Source of the DNA: Lujinxingiaceae bacterium
GTDB taxonomy: Bacteria > Myxococcota_A > Bradymonadia > Bradymonadales > Bradymonadaceae
Direction: 5' to 3'
Assembly: GCA_013697635.1 (NCBI GenBank)
Contig: JACCWM010000186.1
Coordinates: forward strand, 1 to 64,000
DNA length: 64,000 nt
Every line of letters begins with the position of its first letter. Positions within the stretch are counted from its first letter, which is position 1. The notes under the pieces were generated by a model. The model was given only the letters and a program-made list of their open reading frames with translations. It was not told the DNA's origin and ran no database searches. Below are positions 27,577 through 36,610 of this stretch, piece after piece. Both the position numbers and the translations under genes were made by a program.

Positions 27577-28125
27577 ATGAGTTACGGATACCAGATATCG
27601 CTTCGCATCCAGGAACGGATTGTGACCTCCGACGAGATCCGCCACAAGCTCGAGCTGCGCGACATCCTCGCGCGCGAGCAGATGGTGCGCCTGCTCGTCG
27701 AGGCGCTCGTCGATGTCGGCTTTGCCCGGGCCGATCAGAATACGCTGGTTCGAGACGATGGCCAGGGGCTCTTGAGCAGCGTCGATCTCGCTACGCTCGA
27801 GGTCACGACCTCGACCGACCATGAGCGTGTAATCGACGTCGAGGTCTCCCGAAGCGTGCGCACCGAGAACAACAATGCCGCCGAGGCAGGCCGCGTGCTT
27901 CGCGCCGAGGTCATGGCCGACGAGCGGCTCGCGGCCAATCGCGACCTGATTCAACGCCTCGAGGCCGGGGAATGCGCGCGCGTCGAGGAGCTCAACCGTG
28001 TGCTCGAGCGCGTCTACAGCAAGGCGCTCAAGACGCGCGCCGCTCAGCTCGGCGACGTCGTCGAGATGCACGAGGGCACCAACGCCGATGGCCAGTACGA
28101 GCTGGTCATCAAGATCGAGCTGTGA
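27577..28125 (+). CDS. Unassigned component of the FtsH-vWA-MoxR operon (182 aa)
   Basis: The 182-residue protein has N-terminal strands (YQISLRIQERIV), a helix, a middle segment with strand-rich sequence (TLEVTTSTDHERVIDVEVSR) and a C-terminal strand (YELVIKIEL) after a long helix. No known catalytic motif. A GGGAGA site precedes the ATG, and the FtsH-like gene follows 25 bases after its stop. It is likely a small regulatory or adaptor subunit of the system. Confidence 0.7.
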   Translation: MSYGYQISLRIQERIVTSDEIRHKLELRDILAREQMVRLLVEALVDVGFARADQNTLVRDDGQGLLSSVDLATLEVTTSTDHERVIDVEVSRSVRTENNNAAEAGRVLRAEVMADERLAANRDLIQRLEAGECARVEELNRVLERVYSKALKTRAAQLGDVVEMHEGTNADGQYELVIKIEL

Positions 28126-28150
28126 TTGACCACGCCAGCCAGGAACTCTT

Positions 28151-30340
28151 ATGAAGCTCGAAGTTTCCATCAGCTCGCTGCCGCTAGCGCTGACCTACGA
28201 CCAGGCCGTCGAGGCGGCCTACCGCGACGATCTCGACTGGATCGAGGAGAAGCTGCGCCAGCGCCTGAGCGTGCTCGTCGAGTGCGACAAGCAGCTCACC
28301 AACTACATCTACCTCGCGCTTCGCCGCCGCTTTCGCGCCGCACCGCTGGACCCGTCACGCAGCACTCCGTCGCTGCAACTGCTGGCCGGCCAGCCGCGCC
28401 CACCGGCGCCCGGAGAGGACGGACTGGCGCTTGCCCAACCGCTGCCACCGCTGCCCCAGCGCCTGCTCGACGAGCTGCGAGAGGTCGTCTACTCGGCCGA
28501 GAACAGCGCGATCGTCGTGTTGAGCCACCTCGACATCTTGACCACGACCACGCGCAGCGGGCTCAACGTCGAGGCGCGCGAGGCCGCCGCGATCATGTAC
28601 GAGAACCCGGACATCGTTTACCTGGGATTTCGCGATCCGGGCTTTGAGATTCCGCCGGTGATCGAGAAGGTCTTTGCGGTCAAGCACGCCGTGGTTGGTC
28701 TGGGGCGCGAGCGCTTGGCGTCGCTGGTCTTGCAGCAGGAGGCCAGAAAGCTCGGCGTGGACACCTTCAATCCCTTCGCCTTGTTCAAGTATGTCTCCGG
28801 GCTCAACGCCGTTCGCTGCCGTCAGATCTTGAGCCAACTTGCCGGGCGTATCGACTTCGACCCGGCCATGCCCGCCAGCCGCGATGCGATCTACCGCGAT
28901 ATCCGGCGCATGACCGTCGTGGGCGATCTCGAGATTCCTCAGGTCGACCTCGACCGTCACATCGGCGGCTATGACGATGTCAAGGCGCGCATCAAGACCG
29001 AGATCCTCGAGCTGCTCGCGATCAAAGAGGGCTGCACGGCCGGCGAGCAGGTTCGCGAGATCGAGGAGATCATACCCAAGGGCATGATTTTCTACGGCCC
29101 GCCCGGCACCGGCAAGACCTTCTTCGCCAAGGCGATCGCCACCGCGCTCAACGCCACGGTCAGCGTCGTCTCCGGGCCCGAGCTCAAGAGCAAGTGGGTG
29201 GGCGAGAGCGAGGAGAATTTGCGCCGCGTCTTCGCCCAGGCGCGCCGCTCGGCGCCGGCGATCATCATCTTCGACGAGCTCGACTCGTTCGCCAGCGCGC
29301 GGGGCACCTATACCGGCAGCGGCGTCGAGCACTCGATGGTCAACCAGCTGCTCACCGAGATGGACGGCTTTCGAAAAGAGGAGCTCGTCTTTGTGGTGGG
29401 CACGACGAACTTTGTCTCCTCGCTCGACCCGGCGCTGCTGCGCCCGGGGCGCTTTGAGCTGATGATCGAGATCCCCTATCCCGACGCCCCGGCGCGCCGC
29501 GCGATCGTGGACATCTACCGCAAGCAGTTCGCTTTGGAGATGTCCGAGGACATCGTCGACTACGTCGTCGAGCAGACCGCCGGCTACGTCGATGCCCAGG
29601 GCGCGCGCTACAGCGGCGACCACATCTACGCGATTTTGCGCGCGCTCAAGCGCGAGGCGCTTCGACGGGGCACCGAGCGCATGGCAGTCGGGGTTGAAGA
29701 CGTCGACCGCGCGATCGGCGATCGCCGCCAGGCGCGCCGCCCGCGCATCCAAAAAGAGGAAGAGCACACAATCGCCATCCATGAGGCCGGCCACGCCGTG
29801 GCGGCCTGGGTGCTGCCCAACTGCCCGGCCGTTCAAAAGATCACGATTGCCACTGGCGAGGACGACCACCTGGGCTACGTGCTCCAGGAGATCGCGCGCA
29901 ATCAATTCGTGCACACCCGAAGCGAGCTGCTCGACGACATCTGCGTTGCGCTCGCTGGCCGCGAGGCCGAGGCCATGGTGCTGGGCGACATCTCCTCGGG
30001 CGCCTGGGGAGATTTGCAGCGCGCGACGGCCCTGGCCCGCATGATGGTCGAGCAGTGGGGCATGGACGAGTCGCTGCCGCTTCGAAGCTATGGCGGCGGC
30101 GACGACTCCGAGGGCCGCGCGCTGGCACCGGCGACCGCCGAGCGCCTCGATATGGCGATCGGCCAACTGCTCGAGACCCAGCAAGCCCGCGCCCGACACA
30201 CGCTCGAGCAACACCGTGGCGCGCTCGACGAGCTCGTCAAGCGCCTGTTAGCCGAGAAAACACTGACCGGCGAGCACCTGCGCGAGGTGTTCGGTGAGGT
30301 TGAGTTCAAGCGCGTGAGCGCGACGGCTGAGCTAGTTTGA
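28151..30340 (+). CDS. FtsH-like AAA zinc metalloprotease of a ternary system
   Basis: The 729-residue protein has about 270 residues of its own type at the N-terminus, an AAA domain (Walker A GPPGTGKT at about 316-323, Walker B IIIFDELD, LLRPGRFE arginine-finger helix) and an M41 peptidase domain with the HEAGH zinc site at about 543-547 and the third ligand region GDISSGAWGDLQRAT. Unlike housekeeping FtsH it shows no N-terminal transmembrane pair, so it should be cytosolic or recruited by partners. Gene order with MoxR and vWA genes downstream identifies it as the protease of an FtsH ternary system rather than the cell's general FtsH. Confidence 0.93.
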   Translation: MKLEVSISSLPLALTYDQAVEAAYRDDLDWIEEKLRQRLSVLVECDKQLTNYIYLALRRRFRAAPLDPSRSTPSLQLLAGQPRPPAPGEDGLALAQPLPPLPQRLLDELREVVYSAENSAIVVLSHLDILTTTTRSGLNVEAREAAAIMYENPDIVYLGFRDPGFEIPPVIEKVFAVKHAVVGLGRERLASLVLQQEARKLGVDTFNPFALFKYVSGLNAVRCRQILSQLAGRIDFDPAMPASRDAIYRDIRRMTVVGDLEIPQVDLDRHIGGYDDVKARIKTEILELLAIKEGCTAGEQVREIEEIIPKGMIFYGPPGTGKTFFAKAIATALNATVSVVSGPELKSKWVGESEENLRRVFAQARRSAPAIIIFDELDSFASARGTYTGSGVEHSMVNQLLTEMDGFRKEELVFVVGTTNFVSSLDPALLRPGRFELMIEIPYPDAPARRAIVDIYRKQFALEMSEDIVDYVVEQTAGYVDAQGARYSGDHIYAILRALKREALRRGTERMAVGVEDVDRAIGDRRQARRPRIQKEEEHTIAIHEAGHAVAAWVLPNCPAVQKITIATGEDDHLGYVLQEIARNQFVHTRSELLDDICVALAGREAEAMVLGDISSGAWGDLQRATALARMMVEQWGMDESLPLRSYGGGDDSEGRALAPATAERLDMAIGQLLETQQARARHTLEQHRGALDELVKRLLAEKTLTGEHLREVFGEVEFKRVSATAELV

Positions 30341-30373
30341 CATGACCATCCGACCCAACGCTGAGGTACATTC

Positions 30374-30649
30374 ATGGCTCAACTGACCATCCGTCTGGTT
30401 TCCAACGCCAAGAGCGGCAAGCGCGACATCATCATCGACCACGAATCCGAGCGCGACGCGTTGCCCTTCGAGCACGAGCAGGAGCACCGCGATCTCATCG
30501 AGAAGCTGCTCGGCCAGGGGATCTTGCAGCCTGGCGAAGTCGGCGAGGTGATCATCCAGCGCATTCGCCCCGGCCAGGCCGACGCACCTGTTCCTGGCGA
30601 GCAGCCTGGCGAGCGCACGCGCACGGCTCATGGCGAGGGCGATCCGTGA
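30374..30649 (+). CDS. Small (91 aa) possible ubiquitin-like component
   Basis: The 91-residue protein begins with strand sequence AQLTIRLVSNAKSGKRDIII, continues with a helix and ends with a Gly/Pro-rich disordered tail. A small beta-grasp-like start and a flexible tail recall the YukD/ubiquitin-like proteins reported in FtsH ternary systems, but the match is by pattern only. It has a GAGGT site, and its stop overlaps the next gene's GTG start by four bases. Confidence 0.65.
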   Translation: MAQLTIRLVSNAKSGKRDIIIDHESERDALPFEHEQEHRDLIEKLLGQGILQPGEVGEVIIQRIRPGQADAPVPGEQPGERTRTAHGEGDP

Positions 30650-33549
30650 GCGTGGCACGTGTGCTTGCACCCTGGCGCGAGGAGGCAGGTCTCGACCAGG
30701 TGATCGTCATCTGGTTGCACGAGCAGGCACTATTGGCCTCGGTTGCAACGCGTTGCCTGCAGCTTGGCAACGACCGCATCCAGCTCACGCGCGTCGAGCA
30801 CGCCGGGCGCGACTGCTTTTTGCTGCGTGTTGCGGCCGCGCCCTACTACATCGTCTCGTGGTGTCTGGAGCAAGCAGGCCAGGCCGAGGTCTACTATCCG
30901 TCGCCGACCAACGCCGGGGTCTTCATCCCGTGGGGCTTTGAGCTGACCGGTGCGGCCTTGCTCAAGCGAAGCTGGTCTGACGACGAGCGCTCGCTCTTTT
31001 TGCAGCTCGACGGCACCTCACGCGCGCTGGCGACCACCGGCTGGCAGAGCGTCTACGAGCTGCTCGAGCTCGACTTTGACTGCGATCCGGCGCACTGGCA
31101 GACGCGCGAGCTTGGCCGAGCGCACTTCCAGGTCAGCGTGCGCCTCGAGGCGCGCCACGTGCCGGCGCTACCCGAGCTCTTGCTGCTGCGCGAAAGCGAG
31201 CGCGACCAGATCGAGCGCCACCTCACACTCACCCACGCCGGCGAGCTCGACGAGCTCGAGATCAGCGCCCAGCAAGACGAGGCCGGCGAGCACTTCTATC
31301 TGGTGCGCGAGAGACGACGCGGCCGAGGCTTAGCGCTCATGCAGCTTGGTGGACAGGGGTTTGCCTCCTTTGGTGGCATCGACGGCCTGCTCGTGCCGGT
31401 CGAATTGACGCTCGAGCCCAGACTTCGCCGCGACCAGTACCGCCACGTCTTCGGGCTCAAGGCCCACATGTTCACGCTGCTCCTGGCTGGCGAAGGCTCG
31501 CCTCGCCGCCTCGAGGTCGCGCGCGACAGCTTTCACCCGCTCTCGCACATCGTCGAGCATCTATCAGGCTTTGATCAGGTCACGCTCGACGACGTGATCG
31601 CCAACTCGCCGTTCGATCTGGGCCGTTACCGCCAGGCACCCTCGCGCCCCGATTTGCAAAATGCTGCTGGGCCCAAGAAGGCCGGCACAGTGGTCGGTGT
31701 GGCGCGAGCGCCGGTTGAGCCCGTTGTTGAGCCGGTCGTGGTTGCGGGCGATGCCATGCTCGACGCCGCGCCAACCGCAGCCAGCGAGTTTTTCGACACG
31801 CCGCTTGTGCCCATAGCCGACGCGCTCGAGCAGCGCGAGACCTTGCTCGAGCGGCGTATCGCGCGCCGGCTGGCAAGCGTCGAAGAGTGGCTCGAGCTCT
31901 CACAACTCAAGCTTAAGATGGGCAAGCACGTCGATGCCACGGCGGCAGCAGCCGGCGCGCTGTGGCAGCAGCGCTTTGCGCCGAACGCAACGCCTGCGCG
32001 GAACAGGGCGCTGCACCGGGCATTTATCGAGGCCGTAGAAGCTAACGCCGAGGCCAGCGCCGAGCACAAGGTCGTCGCGAACGTCTTCGCGCTCGAGGCC
32101 GACCGCCTCGATCTGGCCAGCCTGGTCCGTCTGCAGGGCGAGCTGACGCTTCACCAGGAGCTGCTCGCTGGCACTACGCTTTGGCTGGCGTGGGCGCATA
32201 TCTGGTCGATCAACGCCGACCGGCGAAGCCAGGAGGAGGTTCGCGAGCGCTTGCTCTTGCGCCTTCGCGATGGCAGCGGCGTTGTGGAGACGCCCGATTT
32301 TGTGCGTCGTCGCATCTTAAACGATCCGAACATCGACGAGGACGACGTCGACCCCAGCGACGCTGCGGGCAACGACGCCGAGTCGCAAAGCCGCCAGCGC
32401 AACATCGAGGTTGTGCGCCGCCACGTGCTGCATCTGTGCACGCCGTCGCTGCGCGCGGCATTTGTCAGCTCGCTTGCGCGCATCGAAGCCGTGCTCGGCC
32501 ACAGCGACGATGCGCGCGCCTACATCAGCGAGGCGCTGGCCTTGCTGCCAGCCCAGGGCGCCCAGGATCCAACGCCGATGGCTCACGCATGGTTGTTGCT
32601 CCAGGCCTACCTGGCGCTTGGCCAGCTTCGCGCGAGTGTGCCGGCGGAGTTGGTCGAGCGCTTCAGGCAGGCCATGGCCGGCCTCGATACCGGCGAGCTC
32701 GAGCAGCTCGAGCGCGTACAGCGCGAGACGCGCGAGCGAGGCGACCGAGCACGCGGCGGCGACCAGCCGGTGCTCGCAGCCCTTGCCCAGCGCACGCGCT
32801 CGTTTTTCGCCACCCACGCGCTCACCGATGAGCTGGCCAGCGTGCTTACGCCGCTGGCCAGCGCCGCCGATGGGGAGCTCGACTCCGGTGACGTCGCGCG
32901 CATGATGCGCGCGGCCTTTCATGAGACGTTGGCTGCGCTCGATGTGCGCTCGCGCCATACCTCGCTCGAGGTCGCTCAGCTCATCCGCCAGATCGTCGCC
33001 GTTTTGCGCATCTACCGCTGGGATCCCAACGACCAGGTCGTCCACGAGCTCGAACAGTTCGCCGGCCGGCTTGCCGCCCAACCCGACCGCAGTGAGCCTA
33101 GCCTGCTGTACTTTGCGCTGGTGCGCCTGACCACGGCGCGCGGGCTGATCGACGTCGGCCGCCGCCAGGCTGGCATCGCCCTGGCCGCAGCCACGCTTGG
33201 CTGGATGCGCGACCAGCACTTTGAGCTGCTCGATCTGATCGACCTGATCCGAAAGGAGGTGCTCGTGCTCATCGAGCTGTGCTCACCAAGCGAGCGCCTC
33301 GAGCTGTTGCGTCGATTGATGGAGACGATCGTCGCCCAGGAGGCGCTATTTTCCCAGGGCAATGCCTACGGCTCGATGCTCGAGCTGTCGGTCTTTGCGC
33401 GCGAGTTTCTCGAGATGCTCGACCTGGTGCTCGAGGCCGCCGTTGGCCACGACACGCTGGTGCAAAAGCGGCTGCAAGATTTTGAAGAGTTTGGCGAGTA
33501 CGACCTTCGCCGCAGGCTTCGCACCGACCGACCCGTCCAAGGAGCATGA
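30646..33549 (+). CDS. Large multidomain scaffold/effector of the ternary system (967 aa)
   Basis: The 967-residue protein has strand-rich domains in the first 320 residues, an Ala/Pro/Val linker at about 335-385, then a long run of helical bundles to the C-terminus, with repeated amphipathic helices. I see no protease or nuclease motif and no membrane helix. It starts at GTG 30646 (GTGA overlap with the small gene) and ends one base before the MoxR start. In this family of systems such large proteins usually carry several X-type domains and act as sensor or effector; the exact role is unknown. Confidence 0.75.
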   Translation: MSVARVLAPWREEAGLDQVIVIWLHEQALLASVATRCLQLGNDRIQLTRVEHAGRDCFLLRVAAAPYYIVSWCLEQAGQAEVYYPSPTNAGVFIPWGFELTGAALLKRSWSDDERSLFLQLDGTSRALATTGWQSVYELLELDFDCDPAHWQTRELGRAHFQVSVRLEARHVPALPELLLLRESERDQIERHLTLTHAGELDELEISAQQDEAGEHFYLVRERRRGRGLALMQLGGQGFASFGGIDGLLVPVELTLEPRLRRDQYRHVFGLKAHMFTLLLAGEGSPRRLEVARDSFHPLSHIVEHLSGFDQVTLDDVIANSPFDLGRYRQAPSRPDLQNAAGPKKAGTVVGVARAPVEPVVEPVVVAGDAMLDAAPTAASEFFDTPLVPIADALEQRETLLERRIARRLASVEEWLELSQLKLKMGKHVDATAAAAGALWQQRFAPNATPARNRALHRAFIEAVEANAEASAEHKVVANVFALEADRLDLASLVRLQGELTLHQELLAGTTLWLAWAHIWSINADRRSQEEVRERLLLRLRDGSGVVETPDFVRRRILNDPNIDEDDVDPSDAAGNDAESQSRQRNIEVVRRHVLHLCTPSLRAAFVSSLARIEAVLGHSDDARAYISEALALLPAQGAQDPTPMAHAWLLLQAYLALGQLRASVPAELVERFRQAMAGLDTGELEQLERVQRETRERGDRARGGDQPVLAALAQRTRSFFATHALTDELASVLTPLASAADGELDSGDVARMMRAAFHETLAALDVRSRHTSLEVAQLIRQIVAVLRIYRWDPNDQVVHELEQFAGRLAAQPDRSEPSLLYFALVRLTTARGLIDVGRRQAGIALAAATLGWMRDQHFELLDLIDLIRKEVLVLIELCSPSERLELLRRLMETIVAQEALFSQGNAYGSMLELSVFAREFLEMLDLVLEAAVGHDTLVQKRLQDFEEFGEYDLRRRLRTDRPVQGA

Positions 33550-33550
33550 T

Positions 33551-34555
33551 ATGACGACAACAACGCTGGATGGCTCGCCCGTCTCGGCTGATGAGGTTGA
33601 GCGGCTTCGAAAGCGCCTCAACGCGATGCGCACCGATCTGCACCGCTACTGGGTGGAGAAAAACGAGATCATCGATCTGATGACGGTCTGCGCGCTGGCC
33701 CAGGAGCCGCTGCTCTTGGTGGGCAAGCCCGGCACGGCCAAGAGCGATCTGGTGGTCAAGTTCGCCCAGGCCATGGGCCTCGATACGATGAGCCCGGACT
33801 ATTTCGAGTACATGCTCACCCAGTTCACAGAGCCCAGCGAGATCGTCGGCCCAATCGACATCAACGAGCTCAAGGAGGGCCGCTACATTCGGCGCACCGG
33901 CGGCAAGCTGCCCGAGGCGCGTCTGGTGTTTTTGGACGAGATATTCAAGGGCAACTCGGCGATCCTCAATACGCTGTTGACGATCATCAACGAGCGCAAG
34001 TTCTACCAGGACGGCAAGCCCGTGCCGGTGGCGCTGTGCATGCTCTTTGGCGCCACCAACGAGGTGCCCGAGCACACCGAGCTTGGCGCGCTCAAAGACC
34101 GCTTCGCCCTCAAGATCGAGAGCCGCAGCGTTCGAAACCATGCCTTTGACGCCCTGCTCGAAAAGGGTTTGCAAAACGATGTCTACAAGTCCCAGGGCCA
34201 GCGTCCCTGGGCCTCGCGCACGAGCATCGAGGACTTCGTGCGCCTCAAGAGCTATCTCGATCAGGTCTTTGTCAGCGAGCTCGAGGACGGTCGCCACCAC
34301 CGCGAGCGCTACTTTCCAGACCAGGTCTACCGGCTGTTCGTGCGCGTGCTCAAATCGCTCGAGCGCGAGTTTCGCTTCGAGGTCAGCGACCGCAAGGTGA
34401 TCAAGCTCTACAAGCTCATTCGCACCCGCGCCTTCTTGCTGCACGGCGGCGTGGCACAAAAGAGCGATTTGACGCTGCTGCGCTACATCGCCGACCGCCT
34501 CGATGACATGGAGCCGATGCGCGAGGCCGTCGACCGCATGTTGCAGGTCGAATAA
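33551..34555 (+). CDS. MoxR-family AAA+ ATPase
   Basis: The 334-residue AAA+ ATPase is of the MoxR/RavA type. Walker A is GKPGTAKS at residues 58-65, Walker B LVFLDEIFKGN near residue 125, followed by AILNTLLTIINERKF and a sensor-1 region with FGATNEVPE. The C-terminal helical lid is present. MoxR ATPases work with vWA partners to remodel or activate proteins; here the vWA gene starts three bases after its stop and the FtsH-like protease is in the same operon. Confidence 0.93.
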   Translation: MTTTTLDGSPVSADEVERLRKRLNAMRTDLHRYWVEKNEIIDLMTVCALAQEPLLLVGKPGTAKSDLVVKFAQAMGLDTMSPDYFEYMLTQFTEPSEIVGPIDINELKEGRYIRRTGGKLPEARLVFLDEIFKGNSAILNTLLTIINERKFYQDGKPVPVALCMLFGATNEVPEHTELGALKDRFALKIESRSVRNHAFDALLEKGLQNDVYKSQGQRPWASRTSIEDFVRLKSYLDQVFVSELEDGRHHRERYFPDQVYRLFVRVLKSLEREFRFEVSDRKVIKLYKLIRTRAFLLHGGVAQKSDLTLLRYIADRLDDMEPMREAVDRMLQVE

Positions 34556-34558
34556 GCC

Positions 34559-36097
34559 ATGGCGAGCCAAGTGATCGAGCGCGAGCTGCTCGACGACTAT
34601 CTATTCTCCAGCCTGAGCTGGTGCGCCGTCGATTGGCGAAGCGAGCCCGGCCTGCTCGGCCACGCGCTGGATTGTCTTCGCCACCTGGCGAGCTGCAGCT
34701 ACCGCAACGGGCAGGCGGGCTTTATGCACCTGCCACTGTTTTTGATCCTCGACTTGGTCGCCCTTGCCACGGCCGGCGATCGCACGTGCTTTGTCTCCGA
34801 CAGACCCGGTGGCCTGGCCCCAGGCGAGCGCGCCCTGCGGCTCGACTACGAGAACCTCGTGCTCGCAGCGATCCTGCAAGACCTCTCCTTTGGCACGGCG
34901 CGAGAGCGCATGGGGCTCGCTGCCAGCCAGGGGCCAAGCAGCGACATCGACGCGGTCTGTCGACTCGTCGAGATGCTGTTACGTCGCATCGCCCACTTCT
35001 ACCCGACCCACGTCGAGATCAACACGATCGGTCTGCGCTCGGTCAGCTTGCCCAGCGCAGCCGAAATTGGCGCCGGTCACCTCGAAGACGCCGCTGGTCG
35101 CGTGGCGGAGCGCGGCATCGATCTGGGCGCGGGTCTGCAAGAGTTCTTGAGCGCGCTGATCACCCGGATGGTCTGGACCGACCTGCTCAGTGGCGAAGAC
35201 ATCTTCGAGCTCGAGCACCGCGGCGTGCTCAACCACGAGGGCCTTCGCATCGGCTGTCGCCAGATCAACGAGGTCGCAAACCGCCTGCTCGCCGCGCAAT
35301 TGCCCAGGGTGCGCGTTTACGAGCCCGCCCACGACGCCTTTACCGACGAGCATGACGAGAGCACCTATCCGCGCGGCGGATTCTCAGGCCTGACCAACCG
35401 CGGCAGCTTTGAGAACCTCGTTCGCTCCGAGCTCGTCTACATGGAGTCGGACCAGTCGCTGAGCCTCTTCGATCTGCGCTTTGTCGAGGGCGAGCTGCTG
35501 TATTATCTGCGAAACGAGGGCATCTTGCGCCGCCGCCGTCGCCGCTTGCACGTCTACATCGACGCGAGCGCCGCGCTCTTCGCCAAGACGCCCGAGCACG
35601 AATACCCGTTCTCCACCTTGACGGCGGGGCTGGTCACCCAGCTCGTTCGCGACTGCGCACGCCAGTTCGCCGAGGAGGCCTTCGGCGCAACGATCACCTT
35701 CGTGCTGGCGGGCGCCGGTGAGCTGCACGCCGAGCGTGTGCGCGAGGAGAGCCGACTGCTCGCGCTGGTCTTGCGCGAGGAGATCCACAAGGGCATAGCC
35801 GGCGTCGCCTGCGTGGACGCGCTCGACTTCGAAGCCCTCGAACAAGAGCGCGCCTTGAGCGTCGCGCTGGTCGTCTCGCTTGACCCCGAGCAGGGGCGCG
35901 GCTTGCTCGCTGGCCTGGAGGGCGTGCGGGACAGACGCCGTGGTTTGTCGGTGCAGCTGCTCGAGATCGGGCCACAGACGTTGGATGTCAGCGGGCTGCA
36001 CCTTGGGCTGGCAGGTGTCAGCTTTGCCGACGTCAGCGCACTGCGCGCTCGCCTGTATGCGCGGCTGTTGGGTGCCACTGCCCACGGTACAGTCTAG
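34559..36097 (+). CDS. vWA-like protein with degenerate metal site
   Basis: The 512-residue protein has a helical N-terminal region of about 300 residues and a von Willebrand A-like domain from about residue 325. The first metal-site strand reads VYIDASAAL; canonical MIDAS is DxSxS, so the second Ser is replaced by Ala. The domain continues with strands such as ITFVLAG and ALVVSLDPEQ. Such degenerate vWA domains are usual in these ternary systems and may bind partners without metal. It is the last gene of the nine-gene operon. Confidence 0.82.
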   Translation: MASQVIERELLDDYLFSSLSWCAVDWRSEPGLLGHALDCLRHLASCSYRNGQAGFMHLPLFLILDLVALATAGDRTCFVSDRPGGLAPGERALRLDYENLVLAAILQDLSFGTARERMGLAASQGPSSDIDAVCRLVEMLLRRIAHFYPTHVEINTIGLRSVSLPSAAEIGAGHLEDAAGRVAERGIDLGAGLQEFLSALITRMVWTDLLSGEDIFELEHRGVLNHEGLRIGCRQINEVANRLLAAQLPRVRVYEPAHDAFTDEHDESTYPRGGFSGLTNRGSFENLVRSELVYMESDQSLSLFDLRFVEGELLYYLRNEGILRRRRRRLHVYIDASAALFAKTPEHEYPFSTLTAGLVTQLVRDCARQFAEEAFGATITFVLAGAGELHAERVREESRLLALVLREEIHKGIAGVACVDALDFEALEQERALSVALVVSLDPEQGRGLLAGLEGVRDRRRGLSVQLLEIGPQTLDVSGLHLGLAGVSFADVSALRARLYARLLGATAHGTV

Positions 36098-36151
36098 ACG
36101 TCATATCTTCACCTCGCGTTGCGCGCCGTTGGGCGGCGGCTATTGGGGGCC

Positions 36152-36186
36152 TTGCTGGCGCAGCCTCAGCTTGGCTTTGCGGCCCT
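36152..36186. repeat. 35-bp imperfect direct repeat, left copy
   Basis: This segment matches 41948-41982 in 32 of 35 bases and in the same orientation. The two copies bracket about 5.8 kb with lower-GC accessory genes, so it could be the left end of an integrated island. It may instead be a remnant of a gene ending in a similar basic tail. Confidence 0.6.
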
Positions 36187-36484
36187 CGCTGCCTCTTGCG
36201 CCGCGAGGGCGTTTCAATCCGAAACGCACTCCCAAAATCCGTTTTGCCCTTCCCCCCGGTGCGAGACATCTGGAAAACTTGTTTGGCGCTCGCCGCCAGT
36301 GCTTCACCCTCTGAAACATCTTTTGGAAGCTCGCGGCCGCCGAGCGTACATATCGAAAACATTTCGGGAGGTCTCGGCCACAGGCGCGATCGGTCGCAAA
36401 AGTTTCGCGACCATTCTGGGGGTGCGGCGCACCTCCAGACAAGAAAACGAAGCGTCATGTTCCGAATTTGTCGCTCGAAACAGG

Positions 36485-36523
36485 TTTTCCATTTGTGCGA
36501 GCGCGGCGCGCTCGCCTGGGAAA
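36485..36523. repeat. Perfect GC-rich hairpin in palindromic block array
   Basis: The inner arms GCGAGCGCG and CGCGCTCGC pair fully. The outer arms TTTTCCA and TGGGAAA pair with one G-T step. It is the clearest member of a series of degenerate A/T-bordered palindromic blocks upstream (about 36200-36480). Confidence 0.7.
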
Positions 36524-36610
36524 GATTTTGGAGGGATGTTGTTCGGTGCGAGGGCTCGCCGGCCGGCCATGCCCGTGGTTGTGGCCGGTCGGCGAGCTCG
36601 TGACCGTGCT

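Larger units (their letters stand above)
36098..36610. other. Intergenic region with repeat end and palindromic blocks
   Basis: This 513-base stretch between the vWA gene and the convergent 264-residue gene has no convincing gene. At 36152-36186 lies a 35-base segment (32 of 35 identical) repeated at the 3' end of the SDR gene at 41948. On the minus strand it reads as a basic tail GRKAKLRLRQQ followed by a stop. From about 36200 to 36560 there are blocks of 40-50 bases separated by GAAAA/TTTTC-like borders; the last (36485-36523) forms a clear hairpin with TTTTCCA, GCGAGCGCG, CGCGCTCGC and TGGGAAA. Confidence 0.5.

Noticed and set aside
28355-30214. 619-codon open frame antisense to the FtsH-like gene
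   Set aside because: Long antisense frames are expected opposite GC-rich genes; the sense strand has complete AAA and M41 motifs and the antisense protein has none.
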